Source of the DNA: a virus
Length of the DNA: 42,756 nt
Reading direction: 5' to 3' (one strand)
IMG/VR virus record: IMGVR_UViG_3300009130_000058
Location: 1 to 42,756 of that record
Shown here: in pieces, positions 23,664-32,984 of the stretch
Layout of the letters: the number at the start of each line of letters is the position of its first letter
Numbering within the stretch: position 1 is the stretch's first letter
Program-made: the position numbers and the translations under genes
The notes under the pieces: generated by a model
What the model was told of the DNA's origin: nothing
Seen by the model: the letters and a program-made list of their open reading frames with translations, nothing else
Database searches by the model: none

Positions 23664-26140
23664 TGAGTACGTCGACAGATAGTAATAATGACCCTAACGA
23701 ATTGCCGGTTTCGTTTACAGTGACTGTTAATACTTCTGGAACTAACCCAGATAGTGTTGATAGTCATCCACTAAAAGCATCTCATGCTGGGTTTACTCGT
23801 ATATCAAAATTTACAGTAGAGCCTGTTCTCTCAGCTGCTGACCATTTAACTAAACTTGATATAACAAATTTATTTCACAGTAAAGTATCTAACCGTATAG
23901 CAAAATGGGACTTTGGTGATGGTTATACATTAAGTGGTACAGATGCATTTAGAGCTACACATACATATAATGTACCAGGAATTTATACAGTTGCAGTTTT
24001 CTTATACGATAAAGACAGTAATGCGTATAGATCGACATTTACAGAAACAATATCAATCTTTAATTACGCAAATACAAGCCTTGCTGTAGAAACTCGGAAT
24101 ATAACAGAAGCTGATGGAGCAAATGCTAGAGCTTTATTCGCCGGTGAACGTAAAACATTTAATATGGAAACCACGGCGACCTGGCAAGACATACCAGATC
24201 CAGATGAACCTGCAACATTCTTTTTTACGTCAAGTGGTAGTATAGCAAAACCATTTGATTTTAATAATAAGTACGGTCATATAGTACCGTTTAATGCTTA
24301 TTATGATGAAAATAATAATATAATTAATAACGTTAACGGGTTACAATCAACACTACACCCGCATTATTTTTATGTAGGTACTAATAATACAATAAAAGAA
24401 TGTACAAAGAGTCAAGCTTTTTCTAGCGAAAATACTGATGCTCATCTTTTATATTCAAGCACAGATGAATACTTTAGTAAAGCTGCTCCACAAGTTCGTA
24501 GACCTATTAAGTTTCAATATGTTGATGATATACCAACCAGTCAGGTAAATTTATTAATACGATTAGATACAAGTAAGCACAGAGTAAAAAACTTTTATGT
24601 AGATAATATAGAAACAGATATTAATAATAGTGGTCGAAACTTTTTAGAAACAGATGTTGCTCGTCCAATAGTTAAAGACAAATCTACTATTAATAAAAAC
24701 GTAGGTACTACTATTGGTATACCAGTAAAAATTCAAACACCGTTTACTCAGCGGTTATCATTTACATCAACTGGAATGAAAGAGATGTCCAGTATACAAT
24801 ACAAACGTCAAGGGGATCCGTTTCAAGTATTCGTGGCTCTAGCTGATAAAAAACTAAACATTGCAAAATTTTATAATACGTTTTACTTACTAGCAGGAGC
24901 TAATAACCCACCTCAAGACAGACAATTGGCTTATGAATGGACAGATGGTACAACTACTTCAACATCTAACATTAGCAGTTTATGTACAGAGTATTTTCCG
25001 TATGACGGGACAGTGACGGCTTTAAGTAGTTATGCATATTTTAATATTACTCCTCTTGAGTCCGGAACATGGACGTTGAATATAACAGGAAGATTAGATT
25101 CATTTAACTCTGTAACTGCTGGTCTTACTTCATTAGGAAAAACTATAGATTACGATTCTGATGGTCCATTAGGCCCGGTAACAATCGGGACTAGCTCGGG
25201 AACCGCAATAGGCGGCGATAAACTAATTATGGGGTCTTATACCTTTACTGTATTTCCATCTACTAACGATGTAGAGATTTATAAAGTTAATGAAGATGTA
25301 GATTATTCAAATATATTAAAAAGTTACAGATTTCAATCCTTACAACATGAATACGATAAACTATTTGACGGTATTTTCACATCATTTGTAGGTGAAGCAA
25401 GCTCAAGCCCAACAACATTCGGTAAAACAATTTTTGAAAAAATTGCAAACTTTACAATGAATAATAGTGATGTTGATTTCTGTAGTGTTAAGTCACTTGA
25501 ATCTTTTTATCATTTTCTTAATGAAGATATAGATACATCATTACCAGATGCTCCACCTGAGCTAAGAAGAATGTATGACTTGTTTAGTGTAAAGATTACT
25601 AGATTATTAGGTGATTATGAACGGTATGATAGGAGTTTTGATACTCGGTTTTATACATCATCTGCAGATAGAAGGAATATAGATTTTGATAATAAAATTA
25701 CAACCTCATCCTACTTAGTAACCGCTGGTAAACCATTTATTGCAAGACAGAGGTTTAATAATGAATTTATTTTTATTAACCCTCAACAAATTCCAAACTT
25801 AAGTGCTGACGGTAAAATAGTACATCCTAATCCTGTTTTATCTACATACTATTTATCTACATATAATACATCTACTTTAAGTGGGTATAGTACATGGGGA
25901 TGGCCACTAGATACAACTGTTACTGGTGCCTCTGGATTAGATTTATTGTATGATTTTTATCCGTTTACATCCTATAGTGTTGTTTCTAACGAAAATGTAC
26001 AAAACAATATTATAGACTATAATAACAAGTACAATTCTGTTGCAAGATCAGTTTCATCTCTAAGTGCATCATGGGATCCTGCTGGTGGAATAGTATATAA
26101 GAATTTAGATTATCAAATTAGAAAAGGACTAGACTTATAA
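23663..26140 (+). CDS. Large baseplate-operon structural protein with PKD domain
   Basis: An 825-aa protein overlapping gp6 by one base. A PKD-type Ig-like domain sits at about residues 75-135: KWDFGDG (81-87) and THTYNVPGIYTVAVFLYD (99-116). The middle is strand-rich, with repeated Thr/Ser segments; a helical region at about 570-660 (YDKLFDGIFTSF, DFCSVKSLESFYHFLNED, RMYDLFSVKITRLLGDYERY) is followed by a variable C-terminus. PKD domains usually mediate protein or carbohydrate contacts. Its position after gp25-gp6 corresponds to that of large wedge proteins such as T4 gp7, but I see no sequence similarity. Probably a peripheral baseplate component. Confidence 0.75.
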   Translation: MSTSTDSNNDPNELPVSFTVTVNTSGTNPDSVDSHPLKASHAGFTRISKFTVEPVLSAADHLTKLDITNLFHSKVSNRIAKWDFGDGYTLSGTDAFRATHTYNVPGIYTVAVFLYDKDSNAYRSTFTETISIFNYANTSLAVETRNITEADGANARALFAGERKTFNMETTATWQDIPDPDEPATFFFTSSGSIAKPFDFNNKYGHIVPFNAYYDENNNIINNVNGLQSTLHPHYFYVGTNNTIKECTKSQAFSSENTDAHLLYSSTDEYFSKAAPQVRRPIKFQYVDDIPTSQVNLLIRLDTSKHRVKNFYVDNIETDINNSGRNFLETDVARPIVKDKSTINKNVGTTIGIPVKIQTPFTQRLSFTSTGMKEMSSIQYKRQGDPFQVFVALADKKLNIAKFYNTFYLLAGANNPPQDRQLAYEWTDGTTTSTSNISSLCTEYFPYDGTVTALSSYAYFNITPLESGTWTLNITGRLDSFNSVTAGLTSLGKTIDYDSDGPLGPVTIGTSSGTAIGGDKLIMGSYTFTVFPSTNDVEIYKVNEDVDYSNILKSYRFQSLQHEYDKLFDGIFTSFVGEASSSPTTFGKTIFEKIANFTMNNSDVDFCSVKSLESFYHFLNEDIDTSLPDAPPELRRMYDLFSVKITRLLGDYERYDRSFDTRFYTSSADRRNIDFDNKITTSSYLVTAGKPFIARQRFNNEFIFINPQQIPNLSADGKIVHPNPVLSTYYLSTYNTSTLSGYSTWGWPLDTTVTGASGLDLLYDFYPFTSYSVVSNENVQNNIIDYNNKYNSVARSVSSLSASWDPAGGIVYKNLDYQIRKGLDL

Positions 26141-28473
26141 TGGTATCATTAAACACACATAATCCATTATCGTATAAAGAGTGGAAAAAGCATTATGAAG
26201 AAGTTTTTAATGCATCAGAACTACCTACTCTATATAATAATTACCTCACTGAATGGAAAACAGAAAAATTAGAAAGAGAGGCAGATGATGATCTTTATGT
26301 AAGAAATATATATACCCAGTTTCTTAAAAATATAAACCTTAGTACAATAGATAATAATGTTGTAAGGTTCCTCGATCGAATCAAGACTAATAACATTTAT
26401 GAATTAGAACTAGCAGTACATTATTATTCTGAAATAATAAAAGATCAATTAAAACATGTTCGAGACTTAAGAGAAGATTTTAAATTTACTAAAACAAAAA
26501 ATAAACTTAAATCCTCGAAAGCAGGAATAACGAATTATCTTAAAAACTTTATCATACGGTTACTTAACGATAATACGTTTGTCACTGAACGTACTAATAC
26601 GTTGGTTAGTGATATAAACATACCGAAAATTGCAAATAATTTTAGTATCAATTTAAATACATATGCATCAGATGATTTTGTATACAATTTTCATAAAGTA
26701 GATAAAAACCTCGTTTTAAACATACCACAAAAGGTTCTCGAAGAAGTACCTAATATTAATCAAGTATTAACGGTTAATAAAGATCGAACACCTTTAAAAG
26801 TTAGAATAAATAACATATCTGCGCCTAATAGTATACTTGGTATAAATCAACCATTTTCAAATTTTGAAAGATTACCGGTAAGATATTTTAAGGATGAAGA
26901 GAAAACGTCAAACAATTTAAAATTTATCCTTGAACGAGATTTAATTCAAAAATATATCTCTAATGACCTATACTATATAAACAGTATAGCTAAAGAGGTA
27001 AATAAATTATTTAAACATTCTAATTCAACAAATAATCTCTCTCAGAGATATGGCCCGAATTTATTTAAAAAATTAATTAACATAAAACATAATGAAATAT
27101 ATCCTCAGCAATTATCTTTCTTTAATACTGGGGTAACCGTATTTCACTCAAGCAATTTAACTTATTCAATAGAGTTGTCAAGTCTACGTGGCTCTGAATA
27201 CATTATACCTGATCCAGATAAATTCGAATCAGGTGTTAAGTGCGTCGGGGATATTAGAAATAGTAAAACAGGTGAAGTAGTTAAGAACATATATAGAAAA
27301 AGAAAACCACCTTTTAAATATAAAGCTAAAAATGCTCAATTTAAAAATGATAACCTCAGGTCTGGTGTAAACATATATAACAATAAACTATTACGTAACT
27401 ACGGATATCAAAGTAAAGAAAACAGTTTAGATTATTCGTTCACAGGTATTAATAAAAAAGAAGACGCAATAAGTTTTTGGAATGATGATGCAACCCATGT
27501 TACATGGTTAAACGAAGATACATACCCAATAGAAGATTTAAATGTATATCCTGAATCAACTAGATTAGATGATTTATTAATTTATAATAAAACAGGAGTA
27601 AAGGTAAGAAGTGATATTTACGGTAATGAGTTTTATTTTGTAAAATCTTTATATCCGAAACGAAAAGCAGATGGTGCAAATGTAGATACACCAGCCGCTA
27701 CTACATCACCCTCCGTTACATCGGCTGAATATTATGATGGTTTATTTTTTGATACAATGCTACAAGCGATATCTTCTTCATATTATCGCGCTACTGGTAC
27801 ATTGTATTCTAGTATAACAGGAATGTATGATACATTTGTCCTAGCAAATGATGGTACTGCTGATCTACTAGGTCGAACTAGTTGTACAAATGGTGCGAGA
27901 GATAATTTTAATGCACCGTTCCACGCTGAGACATGTGATACAATTTTTACCAATATTCTATCTAGTAACGGTGTTTCAGCTGCATCTGGTATCGACTGTG
28001 GATCGTTCATAGATCATCCAGGTACTGGCACAGATTTAGTATCAACATATTTCCAAGAAACAACAGTACCGTATTATACAATAGATACAACATCTATTTA
28101 TACAAGTAATAATACTGTATTTGAAAGTACATCCCTTAATAATTTTGCTTCTACATCTGTACAATTATTTGATCAACAATATGTAAAAGCTGGTGAGATT
28201 TATATAAGAAATGTAGCAACACAATTAGTTGAACCATTGTCAACAGCCTTTGTAAATGTGTTTAATAAGCATACAGATGGCTGGACGGATGGTTCGTCGA
28301 CGGGTAACACAAAATCTAACATATTATCAACGAGTAATATTGTAGATTTTGATCTTGTAGAAGACACAATATACATACAAACATCAGCAGAAACAGTTAC
28401 TGAGAGATATAAATTTGAAGATAAAATATTTAAAGTCGCTGCGAGCTCCAAAACCCTAGTTTTGAGCACATAA
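26140..28473 (+). CDS. Large structural protein in the baseplate/fibre operon
   Basis: A 777-aa protein sharing one base with the previous gene. The N-terminal 170 residues are helical and charged (SYKEWKKHYEEVFNASELPT, LAVHYYSEIIKDQLKHVRDL). The middle is Asn/Lys-rich, with INKKEDAISFWNDDATHVTW around 440, and the C-terminal third is Thr/Ser-rich and probably beta (TSIYTSNNTVFESTSLNNF). It has no transmembrane segment. It may be a wedge or fibre-attachment protein; the helical N-terminus could dock to gp6 or the PKD protein. No family recognised. Confidence 0.7.
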   Translation: MVSLNTHNPLSYKEWKKHYEEVFNASELPTLYNNYLTEWKTEKLEREADDDLYVRNIYTQFLKNINLSTIDNNVVRFLDRIKTNNIYELELAVHYYSEIIKDQLKHVRDLREDFKFTKTKNKLKSSKAGITNYLKNFIIRLLNDNTFVTERTNTLVSDINIPKIANNFSINLNTYASDDFVYNFHKVDKNLVLNIPQKVLEEVPNINQVLTVNKDRTPLKVRINNISAPNSILGINQPFSNFERLPVRYFKDEEKTSNNLKFILERDLIQKYISNDLYYINSIAKEVNKLFKHSNSTNNLSQRYGPNLFKKLINIKHNEIYPQQLSFFNTGVTVFHSSNLTYSIELSSLRGSEYIIPDPDKFESGVKCVGDIRNSKTGEVVKNIYRKRKPPFKYKAKNAQFKNDNLRSGVNIYNNKLLRNYGYQSKENSLDYSFTGINKKEDAISFWNDDATHVTWLNEDTYPIEDLNVYPESTRLDDLLIYNKTGVKVRSDIYGNEFYFVKSLYPKRKADGANVDTPAATTSPSVTSAEYYDGLFFDTMLQAISSSYYRATGTLYSSITGMYDTFVLANDGTADLLGRTSCTNGARDNFNAPFHAETCDTIFTNILSSNGVSAASGIDCGSFIDHPGTGTDLVSTYFQETTVPYYTIDTTSIYTSNNTVFESTSLNNFASTSVQLFDQQYVKAGEIYIRNVATQLVEPLSTAFVNVFNKHTDGWTDGSSTGNTKSNILSTSNIVDFDLVEDTIYIQTSAETVTERYKFEDKIFKVAASSKTLVLST

Positions 28474-28478
28474 CATAG

Positions 28479-28487
28479 TAAATAATT
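28479..28487 (+). promoter_or_regulatory. Late-promoter box for the 1113-aa protein
   Basis: TAAATAATT ends three bases before the ATG at 28491, in the 17-base gap after the 777-aa gene. Confidence 0.6.
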
Positions 28488-28490
28488 TAA

Positions 28491-31400
28491 ATGTTCACAA
28501 CAAAACAATCAGACGTTTTTTATAATGACCAAACAAGAGAAATGTTTGTGTGTAAAGTTAGCTCCATTTCCGGTCAAAGATGTGAAGGATCAACTGATAT
28601 AGTTTATGGTGCGTTACCTATAGTATATAAAATTGATAAAAACACAAACTATCAATCAGTAATATATCCTAAAAATCTTGATACATTTAAAGATGATAAT
28701 AGAAGTGATTTATTTGATTTACTTCCGAAAAACTATTACGGGGATGATACGAATTTTAATTCTATTACAAAACCACTTATAAATTATAATAAAACATCTG
28801 ATAGATATTCAGTTACATGTATAGGTAGATACACAGCAAGGACTGATGGTTTTGGAATATTAAATTATATTTTTCAATATATAGATACTGATTTTTATTT
28901 ATTAGATACAGAAGCATTTTTACCTAAAGATAAACTAGGTAACAGCCCATTTACATTTAAAAGTGGTTATTTAAATTCTGATTTTATTATAGGTGGAAAT
29001 CCACTTAGATGGAACGAAGAGATTGACACTGCTTATCAAGAGAGAGTTACGGATTACTCTCTTACACCGACACATGTCGATTATAACGATAGCTTAGGTT
29101 TTAATTTAATGGCTTATTGTCGCAAAGGTACAGGTGCAGGTAGTAGTGAAAAAACTTGTCTCACTGCAACTAAACAATCTGTATTTCAATATTCCGGAGG
29201 TTATATTACGTATAACCCTAAGTACACAGCATTTGATTCTAATTATGACATACGTGTAGATTTTACAGCAAAATCATTTCAGGTTCCTACAATGACCGCT
29301 TATAGGTCACTTCAATCCAATAATTCTGATAGTCACCCGTCTAGATATATAGATATAGCTACTACTGCGAACGGTGGACTAACAGGGTCCGGTGAAGGTT
29401 TTTGCGCATATTTTTATAGGAATCCTACTGATGGTATTGTTGAACCAATGGGAGTAGGTAGTACATTAGGTTACGCAAAAGCATCTACCTTGGCAACCGA
29501 AATTGAAGAAAATGCTTCTTCTGGTAGAATACCGTTAAGCGCAGGTAATGTTGAAGGCTTAATTGTTAATAATTCTAATATGTATGGTGCTAATTATGGT
29601 GCACCAGCTGATTGTTTTTTAGGAGTAGGGTTTGATATTAGAGGAGATTTTTGTACTACTGCTGACGGAAAAGAGGGTTGGTTATCCGCTGGCGGTGGAG
29701 CAGGTACATGGAGCCATGGAAAATGGTCAGGTGGTCATACTAATAAAACAGCTCCGAGCTCAGTAGGCATCCGAGGTAATAGAGATTCTTTTACAAGAGT
29801 ATTAACGTGTATGTCAATATCAACAGTAGCTGCTAGCGCAGTTTCCATGCACCAGCAATCAGCTAACGCTACAGGGTCTGATGTTGACTTTCAAGACTAT
29901 AGAATTGATCTCACTAATAAAGGTACTCGAGTCACGATATATAATAAACTTACAAGCGCTACAGACTACAATACAATAATGGAGTTTGACTTAAATAGCG
30001 TAAAAGATAATAAAGGATCATTTTATCAGCCATGGTCTGTTGGTATTGGTACTACAGCTGTTGGTATTGGTACTACATCTCCTTGGCCAGGTCCTGGTTA
30101 TGCACCGGGAGTTGGTGTAGGTACTAGTGGTACATATCAATCAGGTAAACTTGAACCTGCCCCTCTTAACGTAGGCCTATCATTTACAACATCGAATTTT
30201 AGTAGTCACTTTGAATTACACTCATTTAAAGTAACAGGTGTAAGAATGGGTCAACCGACTAAAGCAATAGAAAAAATAGACAATATAACTACTGTAGAAT
30301 ATCTAGAAGAATCGTCTGCTAATTTAAGAAGAGATTTAGTCACTATTCCTATTACAGATCCTGTCGATATTACAATGTTAATAAAACGAGAAAAACTTCT
30401 CGACAGGATTGATTTATGCGCAGCACCGAGAGAATGGAAAACTACTGAGATTGAAGCTAAGTGGACAGCTGTTAACACAAGGAGAAACGATATACCTGGT
30501 CCTCCTGGTGAGCAAGAAAAGCCAGTAATACAAGATCCTCCACCACCTCCTACAAAATGTTCCGGTTGGTATCGTAGGTGGCCAACAACTATAACTGATC
30601 CAGAAGCAGGCCCAGCGACTGGGACAGATAAAGACACAGATAGCTCTAGTGGTGTATGGGCATATACAGTCGGGCCCGCAGCCGGCAACCCATCTGGTCC
30701 GATCGGTCTTCATCCGTCAAATACAGCTCCCTATTGGGCATCAGTGCCTGGTAGTGATAACAAAGAATGGATAGAAGTTAATGCAGGTGGTAATAGATAT
30801 TTACTTCAACAGAAACTATCGATATTTGGTGACGATGCGGGGTCAGTTACTCTCCCAGAAGATTTTAATCCTAATTTTGCATCATGGCCGTATGCAACAG
30901 AATCCGGTGCTGCGCATCCAACACATTGGAAGCATTTTAGCCCAGACCAAACAATCACGCTTCCAGGCTACCGGGACAATAACGGTAAGTGGAAGACGCT
31001 TGAAGTTGGTACTGTCGGTACCGGTGGTTTCAGGTCCCTCTCATTTCTAGTTTATGCAAAATGGAGAGACTGTGAAACTACTCCAGAAACCACACCTATA
31101 GATACTGTTAATGAGGGCGAACCTGAGATAAATGAACCTATACGGAAAATAGGTCATTGCTGGGTTAAAACGTGGGACCAAATTGACAAGATGCTCCAGG
31201 ACTATTATAATAAGTGCCAGTACGAATCACCACAAGAATGTCATGATTATATAGGGTACGTGTCTAATTTAGAAGATAACGCGTTATATAAAGATGAATA
31301 TACCCATCATAAATGGGGTCAATTATTTGGAAGAGTTGAATATTATTCCCGGGACAATCTAGACTCTCTAGTAGGTCTCAAGCAAGAAGTTAAAAATCAA

Positions 31401-31832
31401 TTTCAAAACGGTATAACGTATTTCCGCAAATGGGGAGATAGGTTATTTAATGGAACTATTCGTTGGAACCAGGGAAGAAACTGTGTCACTACGAAGAATG
31501 CTAAGGGTAAAGATATAACAGTATCATGTGATCCAGAGGGTTGTTACATTGTGGCTGGTAACTATTTAGAACATGCAATGCGTGCTAGTCAGTGCGGAGG
31601 TCATGGTGCAGCAATGTGGCATGATGGTGTTGGTTCACCAGGAAGAGATGATAAATATGCCTATAGAGATCATAGTACTGGCACTACATGGACGAATAAA
31701 GAAGCTTGGGAGTGGCGAATAGGACAAGGTTTACCTGAAACCCGAGATGAGAATGTTATGGGTATTGGTGCTAAGGTCGGTACAGATGACTTTCACAGAG
31801 CCTTAGGTACAAGGTTAGATTGGAAAGGATGA
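28491..31832 (+). CDS. Giant structural protein with lectin-like region (possible fibre/adhesin)
   Basis: A 1113-aa protein. Residues about 240-585 resemble a concanavalin-like beta-sandwich: GGYITYNPKYTAFDSNYDIR, EGFCAYFYRNP, PADCFLGVGFDIRGDFC, DYRIDLTNKGTRVTIYNKL and SSHFELHSFKVTGVRM. A VGIGTT repeat lies at 517-529. A Pro-rich hinge (PGPPGEQEKP, then DPPPPPT at about 682-688) separates it from a Trp/Gly-rich domain. The C-terminal 200 residues contain seven Cys (including CHDYIG, CVTTKN, CDPEGCYI, CGGHGAAMWHDGVG) and many His and Trp. It has its own late box. A receptor-binding or host-surface role is likely, though unproven. Confidence 0.7.
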   Translation: MFTTKQSDVFYNDQTREMFVCKVSSISGQRCEGSTDIVYGALPIVYKIDKNTNYQSVIYPKNLDTFKDDNRSDLFDLLPKNYYGDDTNFNSITKPLINYNKTSDRYSVTCIGRYTARTDGFGILNYIFQYIDTDFYLLDTEAFLPKDKLGNSPFTFKSGYLNSDFIIGGNPLRWNEEIDTAYQERVTDYSLTPTHVDYNDSLGFNLMAYCRKGTGAGSSEKTCLTATKQSVFQYSGGYITYNPKYTAFDSNYDIRVDFTAKSFQVPTMTAYRSLQSNNSDSHPSRYIDIATTANGGLTGSGEGFCAYFYRNPTDGIVEPMGVGSTLGYAKASTLATEIEENASSGRIPLSAGNVEGLIVNNSNMYGANYGAPADCFLGVGFDIRGDFCTTADGKEGWLSAGGGAGTWSHGKWSGGHTNKTAPSSVGIRGNRDSFTRVLTCMSISTVAASAVSMHQQSANATGSDVDFQDYRIDLTNKGTRVTIYNKLTSATDYNTIMEFDLNSVKDNKGSFYQPWSVGIGTTAVGIGTTSPWPGPGYAPGVGVGTSGTYQSGKLEPAPLNVGLSFTTSNFSSHFELHSFKVTGVRMGQPTKAIEKIDNITTVEYLEESSANLRRDLVTIPITDPVDITMLIKREKLLDRIDLCAAPREWKTTEIEAKWTAVNTRRNDIPGPPGEQEKPVIQDPPPPPTKCSGWYRRWPTTITDPEAGPATGTDKDTDSSSGVWAYTVGPAAGNPSGPIGLHPSNTAPYWASVPGSDNKEWIEVNAGGNRYLLQQKLSIFGDDAGSVTLPEDFNPNFASWPYATESGAAHPTHWKHFSPDQTITLPGYRDNNGKWKTLEVGTVGTGGFRSLSFLVYAKWRDCETTPETTPIDTVNEGEPEINEPIRKIGHCWVKTWDQIDKMLQDYYNKCQYESPQECHDYIGYVSNLEDNALYKDEYTHHKWGQLFGRVEYYSRDNLDSLVGLKQEVKNQFQNGITYFRKWGDRLFNGTIRWNQGRNCVTTKNAKGKDITVSCDPEGCYIVAGNYLEHAMRASQCGGHGAAMWHDGVGSPGRDDKYAYRDHSTGTTWTNKEAWEWRIGQGLPETRDENVMGIGAKVGTDDFHRALGTRLDWKG
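30039..30077 (+). repeat. Tandem 18-base direct repeat (VGIGTT x2)
   Basis: GTTGGTATTGGTACTACA occurs at 30039-30056 and again at 30060-30077, period 21. It encodes VGIGTT twice in the 1113-aa protein. A related VGIGT occurs in the 1207-aa protein (near 34677). Confidence 0.85.
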
Positions 31833-31850
31833 ACATAGAAATAGAATAAT

Positions 31851-32969
31851 ATGAATACGTATACATATAATGTAACAGGAGGAAATTCCAGCGGTCATAA
31901 GCATGGTACTCCAACTGCTACTAGTACACTATCTACGTTTTCTGTGTCCCTTACCGGTACTACTAGTGTAACATTTTCCTTGTCTTGTTTATCAGCATAT
32001 GATGATCATGCAACTAGAAAACTTAATAAAATAATTGTTGATTTTGAACAAGACGGGTCTGATGAATTAATAATAAACAGACCAATAACAACGACTTCAA
32101 TACCACCGATATCTACAACTACATTTACTAGAGTTATTGAAACCGAACCAATTGATAGTTCAATAAAAAATGTATATTTAACTTTATACAGAGACGATCT
32201 CGAGGTTGATATGATTGATATACAATTCACAATGAATCAACCTGGTATTGAAACATTTGAAGATATTAATTTAATTAAAACAGATTATTTTAATACTAAA
32301 GATACTACAGATGAAAAACTATTATTAACATTTGCTAATAAAAATCCTGAAGTATTAGGATTGAATTTAATTGATATTAACGCTGTAGCAAGAAGTGAAT
32401 TTGACCCAGCATTGGCGTATAGTCAAACTATTAGCTCTGAATCATTTAATGTTGGATTTACAACAGAATACGTACAAATAGATGCTAATGAATCTAATAC
32501 TGGAGATTCGATTATAGTAAAAATTAATGATATCTATAATCCAGTTACTAAAAAACCAAAAGATAATGATAATATTACTCTGAAATATAGAACTCGTGCT
32601 GCACATCCCGACACTGGGAATATATACATACCAGGTCAATCACTAGCAGCGGGAGATACTGCATATGTACCTCTAACTGCTAATTCATCGTTTATGCATT
32701 TGACTGGTTATATAAACTGGAACCCTGGAGACTTTATTAAGGATATTGATCTAGCTGAAAAGGTAATATCAGTACCATTATTAGATATTACAGGAACAAG
32801 ATCATCATTAGCAGACGCACAATACTTCTATTTTACTAACGTAGGTACAGGTGTATCTGTTTCGCAATTACCGGTTGGCGGTTATTTCATGGTAGATGTA
32901 TTTGATCCACAAAGCTGTAATACTATATCAACTGGAATAAGTACAATTACTGCGTTTGTAGATTATTAA
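31851..32969 (+). CDS. Structural protein, Thr/Ser-rich, unidentified
   Basis: A 372-aa protein, 18 bases after the 1113-aa gene. It opens with a His/Gly/Thr-rich segment (GGNSSGHKHGTPTATSTLST), followed by what look like beta-sandwich strands (LNKIIVDFEQDGSDELIINR, KNVYLTLYRDDLEVDMIDIQ) and a C-terminal block VSVSQLPVGGYFMVDVFDPQ. There are no helices of note, and no membrane or catalytic motif. Probably a virion surface protein or fibre component expressed with its neighbours. Family not recognised. Confidence 0.7.
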   Translation: MNTYTYNVTGGNSSGHKHGTPTATSTLSTFSVSLTGTTSVTFSLSCLSAYDDHATRKLNKIIVDFEQDGSDELIINRPITTTSIPPISTTTFTRVIETEPIDSSIKNVYLTLYRDDLEVDMIDIQFTMNQPGIETFEDINLIKTDYFNTKDTTDEKLLLTFANKNPEVLGLNLIDINAVARSEFDPALAYSQTISSESFNVGFTTEYVQIDANESNTGDSIIVKINDIYNPVTKKPKDNDNITLKYRTRAAHPDTGNIYIPGQSLAAGDTAYVPLTANSSFMHLTGYINWNPGDFIKDIDLAEKVISVPLLDITGTRSSLADAQYFYFTNVGTGVSVSQLPVGGYFMVDVFDPQSCNTISTGISTITAFVDY

Positions 32970-32972
32970 CGA

Positions 32973-32982
32973 CTAAATAATT
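32973..32982 (+). promoter_or_regulatory. Late-promoter box for the 349-aa protein
   Basis: CTAAATAATT ends two bases before the ATG at 32985. The 15-mer CTAAATAATTATATG here recurs exactly on the minus strand at 39361-39375. Confidence 0.65.
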
Positions 32983-32984
32983 AT

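Noticed and set aside
28200-28508. 102-aa minus-strand ORF spanning two structural genes
   Set aside because: No late box in its direction, and it would cover the late box of the 1113-aa gene; Leu/Cys/Val composition is that of a shadow frame.
30251-30688. 145-aa minus-strand ORF (and an overlapping 99-aa one)
   Set aside because: Antisense to the middle of the 1113-aa protein, with no promoter box or ribosome site; the forward frame is continuous over more than 3 kb.
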